Shown: positions 24,518 to 33,118 of the stretch, piece after piece
How positions within the stretch are numbered: position 1 is the stretch's first letter
How the letters are laid out: every line of letters starts with the position of its first letter
Assembly (NCBI GenBank): GCA_017519185.1
Contig: JAFWSX010000010.1
Location: forward strand, 1-51,234
Reading direction: 5' to 3'
Length of the DNA stretch: 51,234 nt
From: Bacteroidales bacterium
Lineage (GTDB): Bacteria; Bacteroidota; Bacteroidia; Bacteroidales; UBA932
The notes under the pieces: generated by a model
What the model was told of the DNA's origin: nothing
Databases searched by the model: none
The model's input: only the letters and a program-made list of their open reading frames with translations
Position numbers and translations under genes: made by a program

Positions 24518-26416
24518 TTATTCCTCAGTAGTTTCTGCTGCAGCTGCTGCTTCTTTCTTCTCCATCTCGCTCTTGAGGGCTGCGAGTGAACTGATGTCAC
24601 CGAGAGTGGTCTTCTCGAGGTTGGCTTTCAGCTTCTTCACGGCCTTCTGAGTGTTGTTGGCTTCAGCATTCTGCTCTTTCATCTCCTTGGCAGCTTCTTC
24701 CTTGCGTGCGTCAGAGTAAGTGCGGCTGTGGCTGAGGGTGATCTTGCGGCTTGCCTTGTTGAATTCGAGAACCCTGAAAGGAAGCACTTCACCTACTGCA
24801 GGATTGCTGCCGTCTTCCTTGACGAGCTGGCGGTTAGAAGCGAAACCTTCGATACCATCTGCGAGGGCAACTACAGCACCCTTGTCGTTCATGCTGACGA
24901 TGGTACCGTCGTGAACTGAACCTACAGTGTAAACTGACTCATACTCTTCCCAAGGGCTTTCTTCAAGCTGCTTGTGGCCGAGGCTGAGACGGCGGATGGC
25001 CTGGTCAACGTCGAGAACTACGACATCGATCTTGTCACCTACAGAAACGACCTCGCTCGGGTGTTTGATCTTCTTGGTCCAGCTCAGGTCGCTGATGTGT
25101 ACGAGACCCTCGACACCTTCCTTAAGCTCAACGAACACACCGAAGTTGGTGATGTTGCGAACGATGGCGGTATGCTTGCTGTTGATAGGATATTCTTCAA
25201 CGATGTTTGCCCAGGGATCCGGTTTGAGCTGTTTGATGCCGAGAGACATCTTGCGCTCGTCGCGGTCGAGTGAGAGGACAACTGCCTCAACTTCGTCACC
25301 TACCTTGAAGAAATCCTGTGCGCTGCGCAGGTGCTGGCTCCAGCTCATTTCTGAAACGTGGATCAGACCTTCTACGCCGGGCTGGATCTCAACGAATGCG
25401 CCGTAATCAGCGATGACGACAACTTTACCTTTAACCTTGTCACCAACCTTGATGTTCGGATCGAGAGCTTCCCAAGGATGAGGAGTAAGCTGTTTGACAC
25501 CGAGGGCGATGCGCTTCTTGACATCGTCGAAGTCAAGGATAACGACGTTGATCTTCTGGTCGAGTGAAACGACCTCTTCAGGATGGTTGATCCTGCCCCA
25601 GCTGAGGTCAGTGATGTGGATGAGTCCGTCCACACCGCCGAGGTCGACGAATACACCGTAAGAGGTGATGTTCTTGACAACACCTTCGAGGATCTGACCT
25701 TTCTCGAGCTTGCTGATGATCTCAGCTTTCTGAGCTTCGAGTTCAGCCTCGATAAGAGCCTTGTGAGAAACTACTACGTTGCGGTACTCGTTGTTGATCT
25801 TGACGATCTTGAAGTCCATGGTCTTGTTGACGAATACATCGTAGTCTCTGATGGGCTTGACATCTATCTGTGAACCGGGCAGGAATGCTTCGATTCCGAA
25901 CACATCCACGATCATACCGCCTTTCGTACGGCACTTGATATAGCCTTTCACGATCTCGTCTTTCTCGAACGCCTCGTTTACCCTGTCCCAAGAACGGAGT
26001 GAACGTGCACGTTTGTGAGAAAGGATCAGCTGGCCTTTCTTGTCCTCTGCATTCTCTACGTAAACCTCAACCTTGTCGCCTACTGCGAGCTCGGGGTTGT
26101 AACGGAATTCGTTGATGCTGATGACGCCTTCGCTCTTGTAACCGATGTTTACGATTACTTCGCGTTTGTTGATGGCGGTAACGACACCCTCGACAACTTC
26201 ATTTTCGCTGATGCGTGAGAGAGTCTGGTTGTAAGCATCTTCAGTAGCCTTGCGGTCAACTCCGCTGGGGGTTTCGTTCTCGAACTCGTCCCAGTTGAAG
26301 CTGTCGTTGCTTACTGATGCGTTGCTTTTGTGTTTGGGGGTTTCTGCCTTGACCTCTTTGGTCTCGACTGCTGCCACTTCAGGAGTGGTTTCCTGTACGG
26401 TTTTTTCTTCTTCCAT
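24518..26416 (-). CDS. rpsA: 30S ribosomal protein S1
   Basis: An mRNA-binding ribosomal protein with six S1/OB repeats in 632 residues. Repeats 3, 4 and 5 are the most regular (each with a G-x-F-V-x-L/I core, such as ITSYGVFVDLGGVDGLIHIT). Repeats 1, 2 and 6 are more divergent. The acidic N-terminal ~50 residues and the Ala/Glu-rich C-terminus look disordered. The start at 26416 (MEEEKTVQETTPEV) was chosen because the upstream extension would cross the promoter leader. A consensus promoter lies at 26485-26514. Confidence 0.95.
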   Translation of the reverse strand: MEEEKTVQETTPEVAAVETKEVKAETPKHKSNASVSNDSFNWDEFENETPSGVDRKATEDAYNQTLSRISENEVVEGVVTAINKREVIVNIGYKSEGVISINEFRYNPELAVGDKVEVYVENAEDKKGQLILSHKRARSLRSWDRVNEAFEKDEIVKGYIKCRTKGGMIVDVFGIEAFLPGSQIDVKPIRDYDVFVNKTMDFKIVKINNEYRNVVVSHKALIEAELEAQKAEIISKLEKGQILEGVVKNITSYGVFVDLGGVDGLIHITDLSWGRINHPEEVVSLDQKINVVILDFDDVKKRIALGVKQLTPHPWEALDPNIKVGDKVKGKVVVIADYGAFVEIQPGVEGLIHVSEMSWSQHLRSAQDFFKVGDEVEAVVLSLDRDERKMSLGIKQLKPDPWANIVEEYPINSKHTAIVRNITNFGVFVELKEGVEGLVHISDLSWTKKIKHPSEVVSVGDKIDVVVLDVDQAIRRLSLGHKQLEESPWEEYESVYTVGSVHDGTIVSMNDKGAVVALADGIEGFASNRQLVKEDGSNPAVGEVLPFRVLEFNKASRKITLSHSRTYSDARKEEAAKEMKEQNAEANNTQKAVKKLKANLEKTTLGDISSLAALKSEMEKKEAAAAAETTEE

Positions 26417-26484
26417 AGTTTGTAAAAAATTAACTAATAAGGAGTTAGACAATATGTATAATCCCTCTGCTTGCAAAGGGAGCG

Positions 26485-26514
26485 CAAATATAGGAAAAAT
26501 ACCTGATTATCAAA
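26485..26514 (-). promoter_or_regulatory. rpsA promoter
   Basis: On the minus strand TTTG (26511-26514), 18 bases, then TATATTTG (26485-26492). It predicts a ~60-nt leader before the ATG at 26416 and supports the shorter start. The -33 box sits a few bases past the end of corA. Confidence 0.75.
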
Positions 26515-26520
26515 AGATTT

Positions 26521-27480
26521 TTACATCATCCGTCTGTGACGGAAGACGAAAAAGACGGCGAGCACCGTGATCAGCATTATCGCACCGATCAGCAGGACGT
26601 CCCAGTGCCCCCCTATCAGTGGCAGTTCCACATTCATTCCATAGAAACTTGCAATCAGGGTCGGAGGCATAAGCAGCACGGAAACCAGGGTGAAGATCTT
26701 CATGATCTTGTTCTGTTCCAGGTTGATCAGTCCGAGGACGGTGTTCTGCAGATACTCGAGACGTTCGAAGCTGAAGTTGGTATGGTTGATGAGTGACGAA
26801 ATATCCTGGAGCATGATCGAGAGCTTGGTGTTGATCTCGTCCGGGGTCTTCTCGCTCTTGAGTATGCTAGAAATCACTCTCTGCTTGTCGACGATGTTCT
26901 CACGCACGAGCATCGTGTTTTCCTGCAGCTGGTTGATGTCCAGCACGAATTCGTCGCCGATGTTTTCTCCGAGGCTGACACGTTTGCTGTACTGCTCGAT
27001 TTCCTTAGACATCAACTCGATCATATCCGCATCCATGTCGACCCTGTTTTCGAGAATGCCGAGCAGGATGTGGAAGCCGGTGGGATAGCCTTTGCGCCCG
27101 GCGAGTATGCGGCGCTGGATATCGGTGAAACTGCGCAGGGGAACCTGTCGGACAGAGACTATGGTGTTTTCGCTGAGGATGAAAGACACCGACTCCATAT
27201 CGTAATTCTCAGGACCGGGAATCAGGAAGTTAGTGTTGATGAATATTTCATCCTCCGTCTCGCTGTAGCGAGATGAACTCTCGATCTCTTCGGCCTGTGC
27301 ACGGCTCTGGAGGGTTGTTCCGAGGAAGTCCTCTACGGCTCGCTTCTCATCACCCTCGGGATCGAACAAATCAATCCACAGAACATCCTTCAACTGCATT
27401 GTGCGCAGGATGTCCACAGACTGGCTTGTATCAATTGTAGAATTATTGTTGTAGAATATTTCGATCATATTACCCGACAT
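26521..27480 (-). CDS. corA: CorA-family magnesium/divalent metal transporter
   Basis: An inner-membrane pentameric Mg2+ channel. The 319 residues have a large cytosolic N-terminal domain and two C-terminal membrane helices. The signature YGMNVELPLIG lies between them, and the protein ends with a basic tail (FRHRRMM). ATG 27480 is used; ATG 27468 (MIEIFYNNN) is a plausible alternative, four codons in. A well-formed promoter lies ~125 bp upstream, leaving an unusually long leader. The Mn exporter mntP is upstream on the same strand. Confidence 0.93.
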   Translation of the reverse strand: MSGNMIEIFYNNNSTIDTSQSVDILRTMQLKDVLWIDLFDPEGDEKRAVEDFLGTTLQSRAQAEEIESSSRYSETEDEIFINTNFLIPGPENYDMESVSFILSENTIVSVRQVPLRSFTDIQRRILAGRKGYPTGFHILLGILENRVDMDADMIELMSKEIEQYSKRVSLGENIGDEFVLDINQLQENTMLVRENIVDKQRVISSILKSEKTPDEINTKLSIMLQDISSLINHTNFSFERLEYLQNTVLGLINLEQNKIMKIFTLVSVLLMPPTLIASFYGMNVELPLIGGHWDVLLIGAIMLITVLAVFFVFRHRRMM

Positions 27481-27605
27481 TAAGATGGTTCCACATTCTG
27501 TTGATTAACAGAGTGGCCATCCGGATCGGGGACTTGTCTTTACGAATCGTGTATTGAGAACACAGATCATCGTCGAATTCTACATTATTTGGATTGAAAG
27601 CGGTG

Positions 27606-27636
27606 CAAATTTAAACTTTTATTTCAAAAATCCAAA
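27606..27636 (-). promoter_or_regulatory. corA promoter with long leader (27481-27600)
   Basis: On the minus strand TTTG (27633-27636), exactly 19 bases, then TAAATTTG (27606-27613), a full consensus match. The inferred transcript begins near 27600, about 120 nt before the corA ATG. The leader holds a frame that is open through to a TAA one base before the ATG at 27468; its only ATG encodes MATLLINRMWNHLNVG. I do not recognise a known riboswitch in it. Confidence 0.7.
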
Positions 27637-27644
27637 ACTTACTG

Positions 27645-28211
27645 TCAGGCAGCCAGATGCTCTATGAGTATCTTGATGCCTATCGCAATCAGGACCAGTC
27701 CGCCAATCAGAGAACTTTTCTTGCCGATCAGGCGTGAAGCCCACTCCCCTCCCTTCAGTCCGAGCTCGCTGGCAGCGGCTGTTACGGCGAACACGGTGAC
27801 GAGTGCCACGACTATCCGGCGGACGTCAAACTGCAGCGCGGCCATCGAGATTCCAACCGCGAGGGCATCGATCGATGTTGCCACCGATGCCAGCAGCAAT
27901 TTTGAAGTATCCATCAGGTCAACGCTCTTGCTTTCTGCCGGTTTAATACTGTCCAGAATCATCTTGCCTCCAATGAGCGCCAGCAGGATGAATGCCACCC
28001 AATGGTCATATGCCTCGATATAATGCACGAAACTTCCGCCCAGCAGCCAGCCGATCAGCATAAAGAGAGCCTGAACAAGACCGAAGGTGCAGATGATTCT
28101 GACATTATGACCAAACTTGAGGTTCTTGAGACACATTCCTCCGACGATACTGACCGCGAGGGTATCGAAGCTCAGGCCGACGGCAAGCAGAAGTATCTCT
28201 ATGAAACTCAT
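27645..28211 (-). CDS. mntP: manganese efflux pump MntP
   Basis: A 188-residue MntP (YebN) family inner-membrane Mn2+ exporter. It has six hydrophobic segments in two repeats. The conserved acidic motifs are GLSFDTLAVSI near 13 in the first half and SVATSIDALAVGIS near 110 in the second. No yybP-type manganese riboswitch is visible upstream; recR ends 3 bp upstream, so it is expressed from the recR operon. Confidence 0.93.
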   Translation of the reverse strand: MSFIEILLLAVGLSFDTLAVSIVGGMCLKNLKFGHNVRIICTFGLVQALFMLIGWLLGGSFVHYIEAYDHWVAFILLALIGGKMILDSIKPAESKSVDLMDTSKLLLASVATSIDALAVGISMAALQFDVRRIVVALVTVFAVTAAASELGLKGGEWASRLIGKKSSLIGGLVLIAIGIKILIEHLAA

Positions 28212-28214
28212 TTT

Positions 28215-28829
28215 CTAAGACTTGAAAGGCTGACGGTTTACTATCGAGCGGCCGAGAGTCATAGAGTCGGTATATTCCAGATCATCGCCGAACCCCACAC
28301 CTCGGGCTATCGTTGACAGTCTTACACCGTACGGTGCAAGCTGTCTTGAAATGTAAAAGGCAGTGGTCTCCCCTTCCATCGAAGTGCTGAGGGCAAGTAT
28401 CACCTCGTCTATTCCGCCGGCAGAGACTCTTTCAGCCAGTTCCTTGATCGTCAGGTCTCCCGGCCCGACGCCGTCTATAGGAGAAAGTATGCCGCCAAGC
28501 ACGTGATAGAGGCCGCGGTACTGGCCGGTATTTTCGATGCTGAGCACGTCAGCGTGGTTTTCCACCACACATACAATATGCTTGTCTCTATTCTGGTCGT
28601 CGCAGAATGCGCAGGAGCCGTCGTCGCTGAGCATATGGCATATGGGGCAGAACTGTATCCTGCTGCGGAAATCCACTATCGAAGAGGCGAACTTCTCCAC
28701 GTTCGGGACAGGCTCTGACAACAGATGCAGGGCAAGCCTGAGTGCGCTGCGGCGGCCTATTCCCGGAAGGGATGCAAGGCTGTCCACGGCATCAGCCAGC
28801 AATTTCGACCCGTATTCGTTCCTGAACAT
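28215..28829 (-). CDS. recR: recombination protein RecR
   Basis: Partner of RecO/RecF in loading RecA at gaps. The 204 residues have the helix-hairpin-helix SLPGIGRRSALRLALHLL, a four-Cys zinc finger (CPICHMLSDDGSCAFC), the Toprim motif start VVENHADVLSIE, then YHVLGGILSPIDG, and the C-terminal Walker-B-like segment. Start and length are normal. It follows the BadF-type kinase by 4 bp and precedes mntP by 3 bp, so all three form one transcript. Confidence 0.96.
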   Translation of the reverse strand: MFRNEYGSKLLADAVDSLASLPGIGRRSALRLALHLLSEPVPNVEKFASSIVDFRSRIQFCPICHMLSDDGSCAFCDDQNRDKHIVCVVENHADVLSIENTGQYRGLYHVLGGILSPIDGVGPGDLTIKELAERVSAGGIDEVILALSTSMEGETTAFYISRQLAPYGVRLSTIARGVGFGDDLEYTDSMTLGRSIVNRQPFKS

Positions 28830-28833
28830 AACT

Positions 28834-29814
28834 TTACTTGTAATTCTCGACAGCCTTGGCCACGGAGCCGAACTTCAGAAGCAACTGCCTTGCCTGCTCG
28901 CGGTCACTGATTCCAGTGCGGGCCATCACCAGCGCCACAGCCTTGTCCATCAGTTCGCCTGAATTGCGGGCCTCCTGCTGGCGACGGTGCGTATGATAGT
29001 GCACCAGTGCGTCTATCGGGCTGCTCATTATACTGCTGAGCTGAATGCCGGCGTCGTCGAGACACTTCTCAAGGACATCCTTGTAGACCGATGCAATCGA
29101 GCCCACAAAGCCCACTTCGAGATGGCCGTAGTCATACTGCATCACATTGATCCTGATGAAATCGTTGAACGCATCTACGAGCAGGCTGACAACGAAAGGG
29201 TCATCGAGATGCTCATCAAGAAACGGCGAGAAAGAGCCCAGGAACCTGCCGGGTTCCGGCTCACGGTAAACGTGTCTGACTATGGCAGCATAGTCGAGCT
29301 TGTAACGCTCGCGGAACTCTTGTTCCAGGGAGGCAGGCATAAGCCCCTTGACGTATGCCTTGAGAAGACGCTTTCCAAGGTCTGCTCCACCGGCCTCGTC
29401 ACCGAGGATGAAACCTCCTGAGCGGACGTTATGCACAATCTTGCGGCCGTCGTAGCAGCAGCTGTTCGAACCCGTACCGAGGATGCAGGCAATGCCTGCC
29501 CTGTCACCGAACAGAGCCCTGGCGGCACCCAGCATATCGGACTCCACATATATCAGGTCGTAGTCGAATACCTCCGTGAAAGCGTTCCGAACCTTGTCAG
29601 CCGTCTCCCCTATCACTCCGGCCCCATAGAAGTAGACAGCGTCGACTTTCTTGCCGCTCACGGGCAGAACGCTGGCTTTCAGGGCATCCTGGATGTCCTG
29701 ACCGCTGACATAAACAGGGTTGAGCCCTCTGCAGGCAGTCTTATGCACCTTGCCGTTGTCGTCAACGACCCTGAAATCGACTTTTGTACTGCCGCTGTCA
29801 GCTATGATGACCAT
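28834..29814 (-). CDS. BadF/BadG-type sugar kinase (N-acetylglucosamine/muramic acid kinase-like) with extra C-terminal tail
   Basis: An ASKHA-fold ATPase of 326 residues. The phosphate-1 loop is ADSGSTKVDFRVVD at the N-terminus, GIACILGTGSNSCCYDG is phosphate-2 near 110, and GGFILGDEAGGADLGKRLL follows near 132. Bacteroidota relatives of about 280 residues are annotated as N-acetylglucosamine kinase-like. Here residues ~280-326 form an added helical tail (MDKAVALVMARTGISDREQA and following) that resembles the helical C-terminus of MurNAc-6-phosphate etherase (MurQ). This suggests amino-sugar recycling, by inference. It is upstream of recR and downstream of the thiamine receptor gene. Confidence 0.8.
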   Translation of the reverse strand: MVIIADSGSTKVDFRVVDDNGKVHKTACRGLNPVYVSGQDIQDALKASVLPVSGKKVDAVYFYGAGVIGETADKVRNAFTEVFDYDLIYVESDMLGAARALFGDRAGIACILGTGSNSCCYDGRKIVHNVRSGGFILGDEAGGADLGKRLLKAYVKGLMPASLEQEFRERYKLDYAAIVRHVYREPEPGRFLGSFSPFLDEHLDDPFVVSLLVDAFNDFIRINVMQYDYGHLEVGFVGSIASVYKDVLEKCLDDAGIQLSSIMSSPIDALVHYHTHRRQQEARNSGELMDKAVALVMARTGISDREQARQLLLKFGSVAKAVENYK

Positions 29815-29826
29815 GCGTTGAAATGA

Positions 29827-31872
29827 TTAGAATGCAAATGACAACTTGCCCATAGCATTGATGGGAGCCTGAGGATAATAGCCTACATCGTCGCCGTACG
29901 CCCAGGCATCTGCCACATACATCTTGTTAAACAAATTGTCTACAAAAATAGAGAATTTTAAGTTCTTGGTGAAACTGAATGATGCACTTTGGCTGACAAC
30001 GGTATAGTGAGGCAGCGTCTTGGCTTCGCTGCCTGTGTTGTCGATGTACTGTCTGCCTACAAACTTTACAATTGTTGCAAGTTCCAGTCGCTTTGCAATC
30101 TTGAAAGTAGCCATCCCGGAGGCTATGGCTGCCGGCGACAACGCCAGGTCCTTCAGTCCGCCGTCAATCTTAATCTTGTTGGTGGAGAATGTGGCGTTGG
30201 CATCCAGTTTCACCCACTGCGCCGGCTGATATGCGGCCACCAACTCGATTCCGCGACGGTAGCTGCGTTTCACGTTTTCCTTGATGAGGTATCCTGACGG
30301 AGTAAAGCGGCCTGTAGTCACAAGCTGGTTGTCATATTCCATCATATAGATGTTGGCCGATGCTGAGAACTGTTCAGAAGCATACCTGTAGCCCAGCTCA
30401 AAATCAAGCAAAGTCTCGGGATACACCTTCGTATCATTGGCGACAGCATCTTTCAGGTCGGCCCGGCTCGGCTCCTTGTGACCTAGGGCAACCGAAGCAT
30501 ATGCGGTGCCGCCCCTGCCGAAATCGTAACTCGCTCCAGCCTTGGGGTTGATGAAATTCCACACATAAGTGCTGTCCAGCCTGGTGCCGTCATCATCCGG
30601 ACCTTTCATTTCGTAGTTTACGTTCCTGTACTGCAGGTCAGCATAGACGTTGAGCCGTTCCAGCATAGTGCGTTCCATCCTAAGGAAGGTCGAGAAATCT
30701 CCCTTTACGGAATTGTTGTCATACCAGGGATCATCCGGGCCGTAGTCCACCTGCCCGGCGCGCCAGATCACCTCTCCGAAATGGTGACCGTAGTAGCGCG
30801 AATAGGCCAGGTTGAAGATGGCTTCAGTCTTCGAGTCGCGATATTTCAGGTTGGTCGCCCCGGCGAAATTGTCGGCGGCCGAACTCTTGCGGTTGATATA
30901 GTCAACCTTCTTGTCTTTATAGGCCTCATAATATCCCTCACCATCGGTATAGTTCAAAGTGGTGCTGAGGGTAAGCCTGTCAGAAAGACGGCTGACGTGG
31001 ATCAGCTGGTAGTGGTTCTGGAGATAGTTGTCTGAATCGTTGTCGTAATACTTTATGTTTCCGTTGGAGTCGACATACTCCCCTGCGGGGTTATACCGCC
31101 GGTCTTTTGCCATCTGTTCGGCCGAGATACCCTCCCAGGTGATGCCGGAGTGCTGCGAGCCGAGAAGGAAATTGAACTTAAGCAAGTTATTTCCGTTGCT
31201 CCACGATGCAGAGGCCAGCATTGAGTTCAGGTCTACCCAGGCATTGCGGATATATCCGTCGGTCGTACCGTAGTTGTATTTGACATCGAATGCGAAACCG
31301 CCGGGAAGCCTGCCTGTAGACACAGAAGCATTTATGAGGCTGGTCTTGAAGGAACCAGCGCTGATGTCCACAGAGGCCGCAGCCTCATTCCCCGGAATGG
31401 CCGTCTGCATATTGAGGCTGGCGCCAAAGGCGCCGCTGCCGACCGTGGATGTTCCGAGTCCTCTCTGCAGCTGTGCGGAGTTAAGCATCGAGCCCACTGA
31501 AGCGATGTTCACCCAGAAGACTTCCTGGCTCTCGGCATCGTTAAGGGCTATGCCGTTGATGGTGACATTTGTGCGGGTGGGATCGCTGCCGCGCACGCGG
31601 AACTTGGAATAGCCGAGGCCGGTTCCACCCTCGTTGGTAGAAACCACTGAAGGCATCAGGCTCAAGGTCATCGGAAGTGAATTGAGAGGAGACTTGCTGA
31701 CAATCTGCTCTGCTCCCATTTCGGAGTAGCTCACCGGAGTACGGGCGGAAGCCCTCGTAGCGGTGACGACTGTTGAATCGATGGTCTGGTTAACAGAATG
31801 GAACTGCGGGGCATTCTGGCCCACACAGAAAAGCGGCATAATTAGAGCCGCGGCAATCAAGATTTTTTTCAT
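29827..31872 (-). CDS. TonB-dependent receptor, predicted outer-membrane thiamine/TPP transporter
   Basis: A 681-residue TonB-dependent outer-membrane receptor. The signal peptide is MKKILIAAALIMPLFCVGQ. The plug runs ~35-160 and includes YSKFRVRGSDPTRTNVTING. The beta-barrel ends in a terminal Phe (GKLSFAF), as expected. It lacks the N-terminal CarboxypepD-like domain of SusC-type receptors. A TPP riboswitch directly abuts the ATG, so its substrate is very likely thiamine or a precursor; riboswitch-linked thiamine receptors are known in Bacteroides (e.g. BT2390). No PnuT or thiamine kinase gene is adjacent, so inner-membrane uptake must be encoded elsewhere. Confidence 0.9.
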   Translation of the reverse strand: MKKILIAAALIMPLFCVGQNAPQFHSVNQTIDSTVVTATRASARTPVSYSEMGAEQIVSKSPLNSLPMTLSLMPSVVSTNEGGTGLGYSKFRVRGSDPTRTNVTINGIALNDAESQEVFWVNIASVGSMLNSAQLQRGLGTSTVGSGAFGASLNMQTAIPGNEAAASVDISAGSFKTSLINASVSTGRLPGGFAFDVKYNYGTTDGYIRNAWVDLNSMLASASWSNGNNLLKFNFLLGSQHSGITWEGISAEQMAKDRRYNPAGEYVDSNGNIKYYDNDSDNYLQNHYQLIHVSRLSDRLTLSTTLNYTDGEGYYEAYKDKKVDYINRKSSAADNFAGATNLKYRDSKTEAIFNLAYSRYYGHHFGEVIWRAGQVDYGPDDPWYDNNSVKGDFSTFLRMERTMLERLNVYADLQYRNVNYEMKGPDDDGTRLDSTYVWNFINPKAGASYDFGRGGTAYASVALGHKEPSRADLKDAVANDTKVYPETLLDFELGYRYASEQFSASANIYMMEYDNQLVTTGRFTPSGYLIKENVKRSYRRGIELVAAYQPAQWVKLDANATFSTNKIKIDGGLKDLALSPAAIASGMATFKIAKRLELATIVKFVGRQYIDNTGSEAKTLPHYTVVSQSASFSFTKNLKFSIFVDNLFNKMYVADAWAYGDDVGYYPQAPINAMGKLSFAF

Positions 31873-31944
31873 TTTTCCTACGCCGGTATTATCCGGATCA
31901 GTTTTACGGGTATTATCTCAGCCCTTTCGAGCACCCCTGTTGTA
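31873..31944 (-). promoter_or_regulatory. TPP riboswitch (THI box)
   Basis: Reading the minus strand, the aptamer has ACAGGGGTGC (31931-31940), GGGCTGAGA, AATACCC, CTGATCCGGATAAT and ACCGGCGTAGG, all conserved thiamine pyrophosphate-binding elements. The P3 arm is short. The last conserved bases (GTAGG) are followed by only five bases before the receptor ATG, so ligand binding would directly cover the start region, which implies translational control. No promoter match was found between the aptamer and the stop of the cyclotransferase gene 10 bp upstream. Confidence 0.93.
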
Positions 31945-31953
31945 TATAAAGAA

Positions 31954-32721
31954 CTATTTGTCTCTTTCAGTATATGTTATCCTGAACATACTCGGCCAAT
32001 ACTTGCCGGTCAGGTAAATCTCCTTGGTGTCAGGATTGTATGCGATGCCGTTGAGCACGTCGGTGCGGTTTGTGTGCCTGAAAGTAGTCTGCAGCATACG
32101 GCAGTCCAGCACTCCCTCCACCACTCCGCTCTTTGGCTCGATGATGACTATCTGGTCCTTGCCGTAAACGTTGGCCCAAACCTTTCCCTTGATATATTCC
32201 AACTCGTTAAGATAAGGAACCGGATGGCCATTGAGAGTAACAGTCACCGACTTTTTCTCAGCGAAAGTCGCCGGATCCATATAGAACAGTTTCGACGAGC
32301 CGTCACTCATAATAAGGTCTGTGCCGTCTGTCGTCAGGCCCCAGCCCTGATGGCGGTTGGGAAACTGGCCGGTAACTTCGAAGGTTGCAGGATCCATCAC
32401 GAAGCATACGCCTTCCATCCAGGTAAGCATATACAGCTTGCCGTTCAGGATGCAGCTGCCTTCAGCAAAATAAGCCTGGTCGAAATCGACGCGCTGCAGG
32501 GCTTCCCCGCTTGCAAGATCCACGCGACGCATCGTCGATTCGCCGTACTGTCCGGTGCTTTCATAGAGTTCCCCTTCGTGGAAGAACAATCCCTGAGTAT
32601 ACGAACTCACATCGTGGGGCAGCGTCTGCTCCACGTTGCAGTTGTAATACACCACACGTCCAGTGCTGCACGAGGTGCACAGCAGTATGGCAAGCAGAAG
32701 CAAACGGACATTCATTTTCAT
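31954..32721 (-). CDS. glutaminyl-peptide cyclotransferase (glutamine cyclotransferase) lipoprotein
   Basis: A 255-residue beta-propeller glutamine cyclotransferase, converting N-terminal Gln to pyroglutamate on proteins or peptides. It begins with a lipoprotein signal (MKMNVRLLLLAILLCTSC, lipobox CTSC or LCTSC), so it acts at the envelope. Family segments include SSYTQGLFFHEGELYESTG, GWGLTTDGTDLIMSDGS, YLNELEYIKGKVWANVYG and NGIAYNPDTKEIYLTGKYWP. The frame stays open upstream through the RNase P gene, but that part is antisense to a structural RNA and is excluded. A -7 element (32729-32736) lies immediately before the ATG, so the mRNA may be nearly leaderless. Confidence 0.92.
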   Translation of the reverse strand: MKMNVRLLLLAILLCTSCSTGRVVYYNCNVEQTLPHDVSSYTQGLFFHEGELYESTGQYGESTMRRVDLASGEALQRVDFDQAYFAEGSCILNGKLYMLTWMEGVCFVMDPATFEVTGQFPNRHQGWGLTTDGTDLIMSDGSSKLFYMDPATFAEKKSVTVTLNGHPVPYLNELEYIKGKVWANVYGKDQIVIIEPKSGVVEGVLDCRMLQTTFRHTNRTDVLNGIAYNPDTKEIYLTGKYWPSMFRITYTERDK

Positions 32722-32728
32722 ACGGACG

Positions 32729-32736
32729 CAAAGATA
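32729..32736 (-). promoter_or_regulatory. cyclotransferase promoter -7 element
   Basis: TATCTTTG on the minus strand matches TAnnTTTG and ends 7 bases before the ATG at 32721. No TTTG is found at 19 bases upstream. The site is back to back with the RNase P promoter element at 32751-32758. Confidence 0.5.
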
Positions 32737-32750
32737 ATTCAAATTATTAT

Positions 32751-32758
32751 TACTTTTG
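32751..32758 (+). promoter_or_regulatory. RNase P RNA promoter -7 element
   Basis: TACTTTTG matches TAnnTTTG just upstream of the RNase P RNA 5' end (~32764). No good -33 TTTG is seen. Confidence 0.5.
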
Positions 32759-32763
32759 CCCTC

Positions 32764-33104
32764 CCAAGGAGAATCGTGCCATCGCTGGCGTCGAAAGGCG
32801 ACAGAGGAAAGTCCGGGCAGCACAGGGCGGCGCCCTGTGGAAAGCACAGATAGGTGCAAGCTTATGGGGGTTGCAACAGAAAACAACCGCCTTCCGCAAG
32901 GGAGGCAAGGGTGAAAAAGGGAGGCAAGAGCTCCCTGCGGGCTATGGCGACATAGTCCGGGTGCAATCCGGCGCGCTGCAAGGCCATGTATACCGGCATT
33001 CAAGGACTGCCCGTCCATTGTCGGGGGGTAGGCTGCGACAGATAAATGATGGCGGGCCGGCTCTTCGGAGCAGGCTACAGAACCCGGCTTACAGATTCTC
33101 CTCT
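32764..33104 (+). ncRNA. rnpB: RNase P RNA, bacterial type A
   Basis: Catalytic RNA that trims the 5' leader of pre-tRNAs. The P1 helix is formed by GGAGAATC (32768-32775) and GATTCTCC (33094-33101), a perfect match 320 bases apart. Conserved region I contains GAGGAAAGTCCGGGC (32804-32818), and region V is ACAGAACCCGGCTTACAG (33077-33094). Other arms such as CAGGGCGGCGCCCTG are evident. The ~340-nt length is normal. A T-rich stretch and a strong hairpin terminator follow. Confidence 0.95.
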
Positions 33105-33118
33105 TTTTTGCATAAAAC

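Noticed and set aside
27645-28215. yybP-ykoY manganese riboswitch upstream of mntP
   Set aside because: Only 3 bp separate recR and mntP, leaving no room for an aptamer.
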